Assembly (NCBI RefSeq): GCF_018130465.1
Contig: NZ_JAFCKJ010000003.1
Location: forward strand, 682,001-746,000
Reading direction: 5' to 3'
Length of the DNA: 64,000 nucleotides
From: Bradyrhizobium canariense
GTDB taxonomy: Bacteria; Pseudomonadota; Alphaproteobacteria; Rhizobiales; Xanthobacteraceae
In this document: piece after piece, positions 25,700 to 35,200 of the stretch
Position numbering within the stretch: the first letter of the stretch is position 1
Layout of the letters: each line of letters starts with the position of its first letter
The notes under the pieces: generated by a model
Databases searched by the model: none
Told to the model about the DNA's origin: nothing
What the model saw: the letters and a program-made list of their open reading frames with translations, nothing else
Translations under genes and position numbers: made by a program

Positions 25700-27769
25700 T
25701 CAGACGGCAAATTCGGGCGCGATCGACGGGCTATCCTCGAGGACGCGGCTCTGATGGGCCGGCTGTCCCTCGAGCCATAGCAACACGGCCTCGAGTGGCT
25801 GCGGCCGATGATAGAGAAAGCCCTGCCCGAGCCTCACGCCCATCTCGCGCATCGCCTGGGCCTGCTCGGCGCGCTCGATGCCTTCGGCCACCAGGGTGAG
25901 GCCCAGCGTGCCGGCGAGCGATGCGATGACGCCAACGATCGCCTTGTCTTCCGCACTGTCAGGGATCTCGCTGATGAACGCCTTGTCGATCTTGACCTTG
26001 TCCAGCGGAAACCGCCTGAGATGGGCGAGCGAGCTGTAGCCCGTGCCGAAATCGTCGAGCGCGATGGTGGCGCCCAGGCGGCGCAGGCGGTGCAGCGTCT
26101 CGGACGCGCTGGCCATGTTGTTGATCAGCGATCCCTCGGTGATCTCGAGCTCCAGCAACGAAGCCGCGACGTCGAAGCGCGCGCAGGTCGCGCGCAGCTC
26201 GGCGGCGAACGAATGGTCGGCGAGCTCGGACGGCGGCAGATTGATCGCGATCCGGATATGCGGCCTGCCGGCCGCAGCCAGATGTTGCAGGGCGCGGCAG
26301 GAATCGGTGAGCACATAGCGCGTCAGCCGCGCATTGTTGCCGCTGCGCTCGATCAGCGGCAAGAATTCGCCCGGACCGATCACGCCATGTTCCGGATGGC
26401 GCCAACGGATCAGCGCTTCCAGGCCGACGACCTCGTGGCTTTCGAGATCGACCTGGCTTTGATACCAGACCTCGAACTGCCCCTCGGCGAAGCCTGTGGG
26501 AATGGCAAGTTCGAGGTCCCGGCGGCGGCGATAGTCGCGCTGAAGCGCCTCGTCGAGCACGGCGACCGTGCCGGGCGCCTTGCTCTTGGCATGGTAGAGC
26601 GCGATGTCGGCGAGCGCCGGCAGGTGCGAAAGCTCGGGATCTCCGGCACGGCGCACGGCAAGGCCGATGCTGGCACGCGGCACGACCTGCTTGTCGTGAA
26701 GGCTGATCGGCTCGGAGATCGCATCCAGCAATTGGCGCGCAAACCTCTGCGCGGTCTCCTCGTTGCTGACCTCGGGGCGGATGACGACGAATTCATCGCC
26801 GCCGAGCCGGGCCACCCAGTCTTGCGGCTCGACCGCACCACGAAGGCGCTCGGAAATGTGCACCAGGAACTTGTCGCCGGAATCATGGCCAAAGGTATCG
26901 TTGATGCCCTTGAAGTCGTCGAGATCGATGAAGCAGAACGCGATCAGCGCGTCCGGCGAGCCGGCATCGTGGCTCAGGGTCACGAGGTGCTCGGATAGCG
27001 AGCGGCGATTGGGCAGCCCCGTGAGCGGATCGTGCGCGGCCATGTGCCCGAGCCGGTCGAGCGCACCCGACGTCGTGTGCTGCATGGCGTTGAAGGCATG
27101 CGCGAGCTGACCGAATTCGTTCGAGGATTTGACTTCCGCCGGATAGGCGCGGCCGTCCTGCTTGCTGCGCTGGATCGCGGACATCATTGCAGCGAGCGGC
27201 TTGCCGATGAAGATGTTGGCGGAGATCCGCATGGCGATCAGGGTCGCAAACGTTGCGAAGAGGCCGACGACCAGCAGCAGCACCAGCCGGCTGCCCGTGT
27301 CCGCGTAGAGCGCCGCATGCGAATAGGCGATCGCGATGCGGCCGGCCTGCACCGCCATGTTGCCGTTGCTGTAATTGATCGGACGCGAGACCTCCGCGAC
27401 CGCCTGCCCCGCCGGGCGCGCCACCACGCGGGCAATCGCAACGCCGGTATCGTCGTAAACGGCCGCCGCGGCGATGCTCTCGTCGTGCATGATCTCGTTG
27501 AGCACGCTCGTGACCTGGTCGTAACGCATCTTCCAGAGCGGTTCGGCGATCAGCTCGGCGCGGCTCTCTGCGACGCGGGCGATGCGGGCGTCGAGCTGCC
27601 TGATCTGCGACCAGAAGCTCGAGGCCTCGACGCCGGCGGAGGCGAGCAATTGCACCAGCAGCAGAACAGGTACGGTGGCCCAGATCATCGCGCGGACGAC
27701 CGAGCGCAAGCGCGGCGGCGCTGCCTGCTGCTTGCGATCGGGATCGGTCATGTCGTCACCGTTTCGCAT
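25700..27769 (-). CDS. Membrane-bound GGDEF-EAL cyclic-di-GMP protein
   Basis: The 689-residue protein has an N-terminal membrane helix (about 25-45), a periplasmic region to about 160, a second helix (161-180), a HAMP-like linker, then GGDEF (RLGGDEFVV, 322-330) and EAL (EALIRW, 451-456; DDFGTGYSS later). Both signature motifs look intact, so it could make or break c-di-GMP or do both. The usual inhibitory RxxD site before GGDEF is absent. The ATG at 27769 overlaps the upstream gene's TGA by one base, indicating translational coupling. Its periplasmic domain probably receives signal from the binding protein encoded before it. Confidence 0.92.
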   Translation of the reverse strand: MRNGDDMTDPDRKQQAAPPRLRSVVRAMIWATVPVLLLVQLLASAGVEASSFWSQIRQLDARIARVAESRAELIAEPLWKMRYDQVTSVLNEIMHDESIAAAAVYDDTGVAIARVVARPAGQAVAEVSRPINYSNGNMAVQAGRIAIAYSHAALYADTGSRLVLLLVVGLFATFATLIAMRISANIFIGKPLAAMMSAIQRSKQDGRAYPAEVKSSNEFGQLAHAFNAMQHTTSGALDRLGHMAAHDPLTGLPNRRSLSEHLVTLSHDAGSPDALIAFCFIDLDDFKGINDTFGHDSGDKFLVHISERLRGAVEPQDWVARLGGDEFVVIRPEVSNEETAQRFARQLLDAISEPISLHDKQVVPRASIGLAVRRAGDPELSHLPALADIALYHAKSKAPGTVAVLDEALQRDYRRRRDLELAIPTGFAEGQFEVWYQSQVDLESHEVVGLEALIRWRHPEHGVIGPGEFLPLIERSGNNARLTRYVLTDSCRALQHLAAAGRPHIRIAINLPPSELADHSFAAELRATCARFDVAASLLELEITEGSLINNMASASETLHRLRRLGATIALDDFGTGYSSLAHLRRFPLDKVKIDKAFISEIPDSAEDKAIVGVIASLAGTLGLTLVAEGIERAEQAQAMREMGVRLGQGFLYHRPQPLEAVLLWLEGQPAHQSRVLEDSPSIAPEFAV

Positions 27770-28938
27770 CAGTCAGCAGCGCCTTCCAGAGGCGCCAGCG
27801 ACGAGATGAGCGCATCGACGGAGAAGTCGTACTGGCCGCAGCGCCCTGCTTTGGCCCTGAAACGCGCGAAATCGATCCGGTCGAAGGCGCGTGTCTTGAT
27901 GAGGTCGCCGACCGCAGCGAGGTTGTCGCGCGTGATCGCGGACGTCTTGACCTCAACGCGGGGTGATACGGTCGCGAAATCGCAGCCATCGGCGTAGTCG
28001 CGCAGGAGAACGATCGACCAACCGCCGAGCAGGAAATGCCCGCCGTCGGTCAGGAGCAGACGGCCCGCCTTGATCTCGCGCAGCGCATCTTCCGACCAGT
28101 TGAGGCCGACCACCTGGATGTTCCGCCCGGGCGTGAGGCCGGCAGCGATCACCGCGCGAAGCGCACCGAGCGCCATCGGATCGTTTCCGGCCCATATGCC
28201 GGCAGGCCGGATCTCCTTGCGCGCGGCCCAGCTCAGATAATTCGTCGTGACATGCTCGGCCTCCGACTGCGTCCAGTTGGCGAACAGCATCCGATCCACC
28301 ACGACGTCGGGCGCGGCCTCCACCGCGAGCTTGAGACCCGCGTTGCGAGCGATCGAGGTGGGCGTGATCTCGTCGCCGCCGATGCCGAGAATGTGAATCT
28401 TGCCGTCCGGGCTCTGCCATTTCTCGGCACGCGCCGCGCTGATCAGGGCATTGGCCATCCGCGCTCCCGCGGTCTGAAGATCCGTCGTGATGTCGCCGAG
28501 CCAGGTCTTGAGCTTTTGGCGCGGCGGTCCAAGACGCGCCGCGTCGTCGCCGATCAGCGTGTTCGACAACAGCAGCGTCCTGACCCCCGCAGCCTCGGCC
28601 GCCTCCAGGATCGGGACGGCGGCGGATTCCTCGTTCGAGAGAATGAGGAAATCGGGCTTGTCGCTGCGTGCCAGCACGCCGAACCCGAGCTCCTGCATGG
28701 TGCGGTAATTGCGCTCGCTGGACAGCACCTCGACCTGCGCGCCGAGCTTGCGGCCGGCGGCCTGCATGGTCTGCGAAACCATGTCCCAATAGACCTCGCC
28801 GGTCTTGCCTGGGTTGACGAAGACGACGTTGAGACGCTTCGCGTCGGCCGCAACGGCGCCGCCAAGCGGCATAAGAACGCCGCAGGCCATGCCCACAGCG
28901 AGCAATATGCGCAAAAATCCCGTCATTCGTTTCGCCAT
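27769..28938 (-). CDS. Periplasmic substrate-binding protein coupled to GGDEF-EAL gene
   Basis: The 389-residue protein has a signal peptide (MAKRMTGFLRILLAVGMACG) and a periplasmic-binding fold of the sugar-type (Peripla_BP_4) kind: NVVFVNPGKTGEVYWDM, GIGGDEITPTSIARNAGL, AGIWAGNDPMALGALRAV. No permease or ATPase lies nearby, so it is probably not a transporter subunit. It overlaps the GGDEF-EAL gene by one base. This recalls NspS, which binds polyamines and controls the GGDEF-EAL protein MbaA in Vibrio cholerae. Ligand unknown. Confidence 0.87.
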   Translation of the reverse strand: MAKRMTGFLRILLAVGMACGVLMPLGGAVAADAKRLNVVFVNPGKTGEVYWDMVSQTMQAAGRKLGAQVEVLSSERNYRTMQELGFGVLARSDKPDFLILSNEESAAVPILEAAEAAGVRTLLLSNTLIGDDAARLGPPRQKLKTWLGDITTDLQTAGARMANALISAARAEKWQSPDGKIHILGIGGDEITPTSIARNAGLKLAVEAAPDVVVDRMLFANWTQSEAEHVTTNYLSWAARKEIRPAGIWAGNDPMALGALRAVIAAGLTPGRNIQVVGLNWSEDALREIKAGRLLLTDGGHFLLGGWSIVLLRDYADGCDFATVSPRVEVKTSAITRDNLAAVGDLIKTRAFDRIDFARFRAKAGRCGQYDFSVDALISSLAPLEGAAD

Positions 28939-29142
28939 CCCGTATTGGCTCCGAAACTGGACCGGTGTCCGCTAACATTTGGCAAAGTCCGGCCGGGCGC
29001 GGCCGCATAGAGCTAACAAAGGGTGTATCAGGCGTGCCGAATTGCGATATTCGGGGTGCGGCAGGGCTCACTCTCTCGACCCGTCATTCCGTGCTATCAG
29101 CAAACTCGAAACCCGACTCGCTATCCCCAGAGCGGCTCTCCC

Positions 29143-30588
29143 ATGGCCAAGAACACCCTCTCCTTCGTCTGCCAGAACTGCGGCGCGGCCTATAACCGCT
29201 GGCAGGGCAAGTGCGAGTCCTGCGGCGAGTGGAATACGCTCGCCGAGGAGGACGCGACCGGCAACGTGCCGGTGTCGATCCGCTCCAAGCGCAAGGGGCG
29301 GACGTTCGCGCTGGAGAGCCTGTCCGGAAAGACCCAGGACGCCCCGCGCCTGTCCTCGGGCATGACAGAGCTCGATCGCGTCACCGGCGGCGGCTTTGTC
29401 CGCGGCTCGGTGCTTCTGGTCGGCGGCGATCCCGGCATCGGCAAGTCGACGCTGCTGACGCAGGCAACCAGCCTGATGGCACGCGCTGGGCATCGCATCG
29501 TCTACATCTCGGGCGAAGAGGCGGTGGCGCAGGTGCGGCTGCGCGCGGAGCGGCTCGGGCTGTCGGACGCGCCGGTTCAGCTCGCCGCCGAAACGTCTGT
29601 CGAGGACATCGTCTCGACGCTGTCCGAGGGCGCGGTCCCACGGCTGATCGTGATCGATTCGATCCAGACCATGTGGACCGATACGGTGGAATCCGCCCCC
29701 GGCACGGTCACCCAGGTTCGCGCCTCGGCACAGGCGCTGATCCGGTTCGCCAAGAAGACCGGCGCGGCCATCATCCTGGTCGGCCATGTCACCAAGGACG
29801 GCCAGATCGCCGGCCCCCGCGTGGTGGAGCACATGGTCGATGCGGTGCTGTCGTTCGAGGGCGAAGGCTCGCAACAATTCCGCATCCTGCGTGCCGTGAA
29901 GAACCGTTTCGGGCCGACCGACGAGATCGGCGTGTTCGAGATGACCGGGCTTGGCCTGCGCGAAGTCACCAACCCCTCCGAGCTGTTTTTGTCGGAGCGC
30001 GATCTCGGCACGCCCGGCACCGCAGTCTTCGCGGGCATCGAGGGCACAAGGCCCGTTCTGGTCGAATTGCAGGCACTGGTGGCGCCAACCTCGCTCGGCA
30101 CCCCGCGCCGGGCCGTGGTCGGCTGGGATCCGAGCCGGCTGTCGATGGTGCTGGCGGTGCTCGAAGCCCATTGCGGGGTCAAGCTGTCCGGCCACGACGT
30201 CTATCTGAACGTCGCGGGCGGCCTGCGCATCCACGAGCCCGCGGCTGATCTGGCCGCCGCGGCGGCGCTGGTGTCGTCCCTGGTTAATGCGCAGTTACCC
30301 ACCGATGCGGTCTATTTCGGCGAGATCTCGCTCTCCGGCGTGGTGCGCCCGGTGGCGCAGACCCCGGCGCGGCTGAAAGAAGCGGCAAAACTCGGCTTCC
30401 AGCGTGCCGTGCTGCCCGAATCGGCCCGGGGTGAACCCGCCGGCGATGCCGGCCTGTCGCTGAACGCGATCAACAGCCTGACGACACTGGTCGCCGAGAT
30501 CGCCGCGCGCGGCTCCCGACGGGGCGACTCGAGCGCGCCGGCAGAGAAAAATGCCACACCGGCAAGATTCCGCCGTGGAGAGGGTTAG
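29143..30588 (+). CDS. radA: DNA repair protein RadA
   Basis: RadA helps branch migration in recombination. The 481-residue protein has the N-terminal zinc finger (CQNCG ... CESCGEW), the RecA-like ATPase with Walker A GGDPGIGKSTLL, the RadA-specific KNRFG motif (VKNRFGPTDEIG), and a C-terminal Lon-protease-like domain (SGHDVYLNVAGGLRIHEPA). ATG 29143 starts directly before the zinc finger; an upstream extension is not supported. cvpA and purF follow on the same strand. Confidence 0.96.
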   Translation: MAKNTLSFVCQNCGAAYNRWQGKCESCGEWNTLAEEDATGNVPVSIRSKRKGRTFALESLSGKTQDAPRLSSGMTELDRVTGGGFVRGSVLLVGGDPGIGKSTLLTQATSLMARAGHRIVYISGEEAVAQVRLRAERLGLSDAPVQLAAETSVEDIVSTLSEGAVPRLIVIDSIQTMWTDTVESAPGTVTQVRASAQALIRFAKKTGAAIILVGHVTKDGQIAGPRVVEHMVDAVLSFEGEGSQQFRILRAVKNRFGPTDEIGVFEMTGLGLREVTNPSELFLSERDLGTPGTAVFAGIEGTRPVLVELQALVAPTSLGTPRRAVVGWDPSRLSMVLAVLEAHCGVKLSGHDVYLNVAGGLRIHEPAADLAAAAALVSSLVNAQLPTDAVYFGEISLSGVVRPVAQTPARLKEAAKLGFQRAVLPESARGEPAGDAGLSLNAINSLTTLVAEIAARGSRRGDSSAPAEKNATPARFRRGEG

Positions 30589-30753
30589 CCGGTGGTGACG
30601 TCCCCCGCCCTCGCCGCTATACAGCCGTCACAAAAGCAGCATGGGATTGCGTGGTTGCGGCCTTGCCGGGAACGTCGTCTGGCCCTCACTTAGGGCGGCG
30701 GCCAAACACCGATTCGCTGAGCACCTTGAAGTACGAGCGGACCAGACCAGCCG

Positions 30754-31383
30754 ATGCCAGTAACACTCCTCGACCTGATCCTGCTCGGTGTGATGCTGAT
30801 CTCGGGCCTGCTCGCCATGGTTCGCGGCTTCATGCGCGAAATCCTGTCGATCGCGGCCTGGGGAACGGCGGCGATCGTCACCCTTTATTCGTTCTCGAAG
30901 CTGCTGCCGACCGCAAAGACCTATTTCAACAACGATACCGTCGCGAGCGTGGTGGTGGTCGCCGGCGTGTTCGTGGGTACCCTGGTCGTGGTCTCCGTGA
31001 TCACGGTCCGGATCTCCGACATGATCCTGGATTCGCGCATCGGCGCGCTGGACCGCACCCTCGGCTTCCTGTTCGGGCTGGCGCGCGGGCTTTTGATCGT
31101 CGTGGTCGCCTTCCTGTTCTTCACTTGGCTGGTGCCGGACAAGCAGCGCCCGGACTGGGTCACGGGTGCCAAATCCCGCGTGGTGCTCCAGGGAACCGGG
31201 GATTGGCTGATGGCCCTCTTGCCTGACGACCCCGAGAACACCATCTTGAAGAGATTCAAGAAAAACAAACCAGATGATGAGCAGACTGATTCCGAGCAGC
31301 AGCCTACGGGCAGTGGCGACGGATACAGCAAACCGGCTCGTGACAGCCTTAAAAAGCTGATCGAGAAACCCGCGGCGCGTTGA
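30754..31383 (+). CDS. cvpA: CvpA family membrane protein
   Basis: The 209-residue protein has four membrane segments in its first 125 residues (LLDLILLGVMLISGLLAM, ILSIAAWGTAAIVTLYSF, VVVVAGVFVGTLVVVSVI, LLIVVVAFLFFTWLV) and the RGFMREILSIAAW motif of the CvpA family. The C-terminal 70 residues are polar and Gln/Ser/Lys-rich. In E. coli cvpA is required for colicin V production and lies before purF; here too it is 28 nt upstream of purF. Function in this organism unproven. Confidence 0.93.
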   Translation: MPVTLLDLILLGVMLISGLLAMVRGFMREILSIAAWGTAAIVTLYSFSKLLPTAKTYFNNDTVASVVVVAGVFVGTLVVVSVITVRISDMILDSRIGALDRTLGFLFGLARGLLIVVVAFLFFTWLVPDKQRPDWVTGAKSRVVLQGTGDWLMALLPDDPENTILKRFKKNKPDDEQTDSEQQPTGSGDGYSKPARDSLKKLIEKPAAR

Positions 31384-31411
31384 TAAAGCCCTAAAGAGAG
31401 GCTCGGACGAG

Positions 31412-32917
31412 ATGCGAAACCCTGACCAGGACGCCCAACTTCATCTCGGCCCGGCCGCGCTAGAGCTTCAGGATGATCTGGAGGGGGATACGCTACGGGA
31501 GGAATGCGGCGTCTTCGGCATCTACGGCCACCCCGATGCCGCCGCCATCACGGCGCTCGGCCTCCACGCCCTTCAGCATCGCGGTCAGGAAGCCGCCGGC
31601 ATCGTCTCCTATGACGGCAGCCGCTTTCATTCCGAACGCCGCCTCGGCCTCGTCGGCGACACCTTCTCCCGCCGCGAGGTGATCGACCGCCTGCCCGGCA
31701 CAATGGCAGTCGGCCATGTCCGCTACTCCACCACCGGCGCAACCATCTTGCGCAACGTGCAGCCTCTGTTCGCCGAATTGAATGCCGGCGGCCTTGCGGT
31801 CGCCCACAACGGCAACCTCACCAACGGCCTGACGCTGCGCCGCGAGCTCGTGAAGAGCGGCGCGATGATGCAGTCGACCACCGACACCGAGGTGATCCTG
31901 CACTTGGTCGCGCGCTCCAGGCGCAGCCGCTTCATCGAGCGCTATATCGACGCGTTGCGCGAGATCGAGGGCGCCTATGCGCTGGTGTCGCTGACCAACA
32001 AGAAGCTGGTCGGCGCGCGCGATCCGCGTGGCATCCGTCCGCTGGTGCTCGGCGAACTCGATGGTTGCCCGATCCTGACCTCCGAGACCTGCGCACTCGA
32101 CATTATCGGCGCGCGCTTCGTCCGCGACATCGAGGCCGGCGAGGTCATCGTGTTTGATGAGAACGGCCAGGACATCCACAAGCCGTTCCCGCCGATCGCG
32201 CCGCGTCCCTGCATCTTCGAATACATCTACTTCTCCCGTCCGGATTCCATCGTCCACGGCCGCTCGGTCTACGAGGTGCGCAAGGCCTTCGGTGCACAGC
32301 TCGCGCGCGAGAGCCACGTGCCGGTCGACGTCGTGGTGCCGGTGCCGGATTCCGGCGTGCCCGCCGCGGTCGGCTACAGCCAGCATTCCGGCGTGCCGTT
32401 CGAGCTCGGCATCATCCGCAACCATTATGTCGGCCGCACCTTCATCCAGCCGACGCAGGCGATCCGCGAGTCCGGCGTGCGCATGAAGCATTCGGCCAAC
32501 CGCGCCGCGATCGAAGGCAAGCGCATCATCCTGATCGACGACTCGCTGGTCCGCGGCACCACATCGAAGAAGATCGTGCGCATGATGCGCGATGCAGGCG
32601 CCAAGGAAGTGCATTTCCGCCTCGCCTCGCCGCCGATCCTCTATCCTGACTATTACGGCATCGACCTGCCGGACCGCGGCGGCCTGCTGGCCGCGACGCA
32701 TTCGCTGGAGGAGATGCGCGAGATCATCGGCGCCGACTCGCTCGCCTTCCTGTCGATCGACGGCATGTACCGCGCCATGGGCGAGCCCGGCCGTGACCCG
32801 GCCAATCCGAAGTTCTCGGATCATTGCTTCACCGGGGCGTATCCGACCCACCTCACCGACCAGACCCAGACCGAGCAGCAGCCGCGGCAATTGTCGCTGC
32901 TGGCGGAGGCGAGCTGA
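31412..32917 (+). CDS. purF: Amidophosphoribosyltransferase
   Basis: PurF makes phosphoribosylamine from PRPP and glutamine, the first step of purine synthesis. The 501-residue protein has a short propeptide ending before Cys32 in REECGVFGIYG, the nucleophile of the glutamine amidotransferase domain. Later are the PRPP-binding signature IILIDDSLVRGTTSKKIV and HFRLASPPILYPDYYGID, with no iron-sulfur Cys set evident by eye. It follows cvpA in the same operon. A 28-bp inverted repeat element lies just after. Confidence 0.96.
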   Translation: MRNPDQDAQLHLGPAALELQDDLEGDTLREECGVFGIYGHPDAAAITALGLHALQHRGQEAAGIVSYDGSRFHSERRLGLVGDTFSRREVIDRLPGTMAVGHVRYSTTGATILRNVQPLFAELNAGGLAVAHNGNLTNGLTLRRELVKSGAMMQSTTDTEVILHLVARSRRSRFIERYIDALREIEGAYALVSLTNKKLVGARDPRGIRPLVLGELDGCPILTSETCALDIIGARFVRDIEAGEVIVFDENGQDIHKPFPPIAPRPCIFEYIYFSRPDSIVHGRSVYEVRKAFGAQLARESHVPVDVVVPVPDSGVPAAVGYSQHSGVPFELGIIRNHYVGRTFIQPTQAIRESGVRMKHSANRAAIEGKRIILIDDSLVRGTTSKKIVRMMRDAGAKEVHFRLASPPILYPDYYGIDLPDRGGLLAATHSLEEMREIIGADSLAFLSIDGMYRAMGEPGRDPANPKFSDHCFTGAYPTHLTDQTQTEQQPRQLSLLAEAS

Positions 32918-32921
32918 ACTT

Positions 32922-33044
32922 GTCGTCCCGGCGAAAGCCGGGACCCATAACCACAGGTCCATGTGGTTCGAAGAAGGTCGCCACGACCATCTCCGTCAAC
33001 AACAACCTTCACGGCGTATGGGTCCCGGCTTTCGCCGGGACGAC
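32922..33044. repeat. Palindromic repeat with perfect 28-bp arms
   Basis: The arms 32922-32949 and 33017-33044 are perfect inverted copies built around CCCGGCGAAAGCCGGGACCC, with a 67-nt spacer. Each arm is itself an imperfect hairpin. I recall the same core as a frequent Bradyrhizobium intergenic repeat. It starts 5 nt after purF and ends 19 nt before the next gene, so it may also act as the purF terminator. Confidence 0.75.
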
Positions 33045-33062
33045 GCTGGATAGAACTCTTCG

Positions 33063-33803
33063 ATGACAAACCCCCTTGCCGACCGCATCGCTCTCGTCAC
33101 CGGCGCCTCGCGCGGCATCGGCTTCGCCACGGCAAAAGCGCTGGCCAAGGCCGGCGCGCATATCGTCGCCGTGGCGCGCACGCAGGGCGGTCTGGAAGAG
33201 CTCGACGACGAGATCCGCAAGGACGGCGGCAGCGCAACGCTGGTGCCGCTCAACCTCACCGATTCCGACGGCATCGCGCGGCTCGGCGCTGGCCTGCACG
33301 AACGCTACGGCAAGCTCGACATCCTCGTCGGCAATGCCGGCGTGCTCGGCCCCTCCTCGCCGGTCGGCCATATCGAACTGAAGACCTTCAACGACGTGAT
33401 GGCCGTCAACGTCTCCGCGAACTTCCAACTGATCCGCTGCATGGAGCCGCTGCTGAAGCAGTCCGACGCCGGCCGCGCCGTGTTCGTCACCTCGGGCGCG
33501 GCCAACAAGGCCACCGCCTATGTCAGCCCCTACGCCGCCTCCAAGGCCGCGCTGGAAACGCTGGCCCGCGCCTGGGCGCAGGAGACCGCAAATACGAAGC
33601 TGCGCGTCAACCTGTTCAATCCCGGCCCGGTCCGCACCCGCATGCGCGCCACGCTGATGCCGGGCGAAGACCCGGCGACGCTGGAGACGCCCGAGCAGAT
33701 CGCCGAATTCATCGTGCCGATGTGCGCACCGGACTGGACCGAGACCGGTAAGTTCTACGACTACAAGACCCGCAGCCTGATGAGCTTCCGCTCGCCGGCC
33801 TGA
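33063..33803 (+). CDS. Short-chain dehydrogenase/reductase
   Basis: The 246-residue protein has the classical SDR cofactor motif TGASRGIGFATA, NAGVLG, the serine in FVTSGAANKATAY, and the catalytic Tyr-x-x-x-Lys in SPYAASKAALE. The YxxxK spacing (Y-A-A-S-K) and length match NAD(P)H-dependent reductases. The neighbours do not indicate a substrate. A start at ATG 33063 is close to the first strand. Confidence 0.93.
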   Translation: MTNPLADRIALVTGASRGIGFATAKALAKAGAHIVAVARTQGGLEELDDEIRKDGGSATLVPLNLTDSDGIARLGAGLHERYGKLDILVGNAGVLGPSSPVGHIELKTFNDVMAVNVSANFQLIRCMEPLLKQSDAGRAVFVTSGAANKATAYVSPYAASKAALETLARAWAQETANTKLRVNLFNPGPVRTRMRATLMPGEDPATLETPEQIAEFIVPMCAPDWTETGKFYDYKTRSLMSFRSPA

Positions 33804-33881
33804 TTGACTTGACGGCCTCCCCGCGATTGACTGCCCGCGCTCAAGCGGCAGCAAGCCGCAAGCCAATAAAGGGAGGTTGCC

Positions 33882-35030
33882 ATGGCGCCATGGCATGATC
33901 GCGCAGGCTTCACGCGTGCGCTCGCAAATGTCTCTCGCGTCTTCTCCGTCCTGATCGCGGCCATCGCGTTCGCGGTTCCGGGCGCGGCAACCGCCGGCGA
34001 TGTCCCGACCTTCGCGGTCGATGCCACCTGGCCAAAGCCGTTGCCGAACAACTGGATCCTCGGCCAGGTCGGCGGCATCACCGTCGACTGGCAGGGCCAC
34101 ATCTGGGTGATCCATCGCCCACGCTCCCTCACCGACGACGAGAAAGGCGCGAGCCTCAACCCGCCGCGTTCCAAATGCTGCGTGTCGGCACCGCCCGTGC
34201 TCGAATTCGACAGCGACGGCAACCTGCTGCGATCCTGGGGCGGTCCGGGCGAAGGCTATGAATGGGTCGGCCGCGAGCACGGCATCGAGGTCGACGAACG
34301 CGGCTTCGTCTGGGTCGGCGGCAATGCCGACAACGACAACGCCATCCTGAAATTCACGCTCGACGGCAAGTTCGTCGCCCAGATCGGCAAGATCGCGCCG
34401 AGCCTCGGCAGCAACGACACGACGCAACTCGGCAAGCCTGCCGAGACCGCGATCGACAAGGCGGCGAACGAAATCTACGTCGCCGACGGCTATGGCAACC
34501 GCCGCGTCATCGTGTTCGACGCAACCACCCTCGCCTACAAGCGGCACTGGGGCGCCTACGGCAACAAGCCCGATGACACCAAGCAGGCGGCGTACGATCC
34601 CAAGGCGCCGGTTGCCCAGCAATTCGGCAACCCCGTCCATTGCGTGAAGCTCGCCAATGACGGGCTGGTCTACGTCTGCGACCGCATCAACAACCGCATC
34701 CAGGTGTTCAAGAAGGACGGCACCTTCGTGAAGGAGTTCTTCTTTGAGAAGAACACCCTTGGCAACGGCGCGGTGTGGGACATCGCGATCTGGCCCGATC
34801 CGAAGCAGACCTGGCTGCTCAGCGCGGACGGCGAAAACAACGAGATCAGGGTCATCAGGCGCGAGGATGGCAGCGTGGTCGGCAGCTTCGGGCACAACGG
34901 CCGCAATGCCGGACAATTCCACTGGGTGCATGCCATGGCGATCGACGCCAAGGGTAACGTCTATACCGCCGAGGTTGACACCGGAAAGCGCATCCAGAAA
35001 TTCAAGCTGACGTCGGACGCGCTGAAATAG
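33882..35030 (+). CDS. Secreted NHL-repeat beta-propeller protein
   Basis: The 382-residue protein has a signal peptide (to about residue 38, ATAGD) and repeats of a six-bladed-propeller type with conserved GI.VD..G.IWV patterns: GGITVDWQGHIWV, HGIEVDERGFVWV, AETAIDKAANEIYVADGYGN, VHAMAIDAKGNVYTAEV. This resembles the NHL repeats of peptidyl-alpha-hydroxyglycine lyase-like proteins. A Cys pair (SKCCVS) lies near residue 106. GGGAGG precedes ATG 33882. Substrate or partner unknown. Confidence 0.85.
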   Translation: MAPWHDRAGFTRALANVSRVFSVLIAAIAFAVPGAATAGDVPTFAVDATWPKPLPNNWILGQVGGITVDWQGHIWVIHRPRSLTDDEKGASLNPPRSKCCVSAPPVLEFDSDGNLLRSWGGPGEGYEWVGREHGIEVDERGFVWVGGNADNDNAILKFTLDGKFVAQIGKIAPSLGSNDTTQLGKPAETAIDKAANEIYVADGYGNRRVIVFDATTLAYKRHWGAYGNKPDDTKQAAYDPKAPVAQQFGNPVHCVKLANDGLVYVCDRINNRIQVFKKDGTFVKEFFFEKNTLGNGAVWDIAIWPDPKQTWLLSADGENNEIRVIRREDGSVVGSFGHNGRNAGQFHWVHAMAIDAKGNVYTAEVDTGKRIQKFKLTSDALK

Positions 35031-35064
35031 CGTCTCGACGCATTTTGCACAAAAGTTAACCGAC

Positions 35065-35091
35065 GGATGACGCTGCGACGCAGCGTCATCC
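35065..35091. terminator. Hairpin after the NHL-repeat gene
   Basis: GGATGACGCTGCG (35065-35077) and CGCAGCGTCATCC (35079-35091) are perfect 13-bp inverted arms around a single base, so the loop opens to a few nucleotides. It lies 34 nt after the NHL gene and is followed by GGCTTTA. A likely terminator, with a weak U-run. Confidence 0.6.
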
Positions 35092-35200
35092 GGCTTTAGG
35101 CGCATTGCCGCCGGCCGTGGGACACGGTAGAGCCATCAGCCGGAACAAGGCTCCCATTCAAGAGAGCCGTCCGCATGTTTGACAATGGAGGAAATCTTTT

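Noticed and set aside
33009-35105. 698-codon minus-strand frame opposite the SDR and NHL genes
   Set aside because: No known motif and no ribosome binding site; the plus-strand genes are clear.
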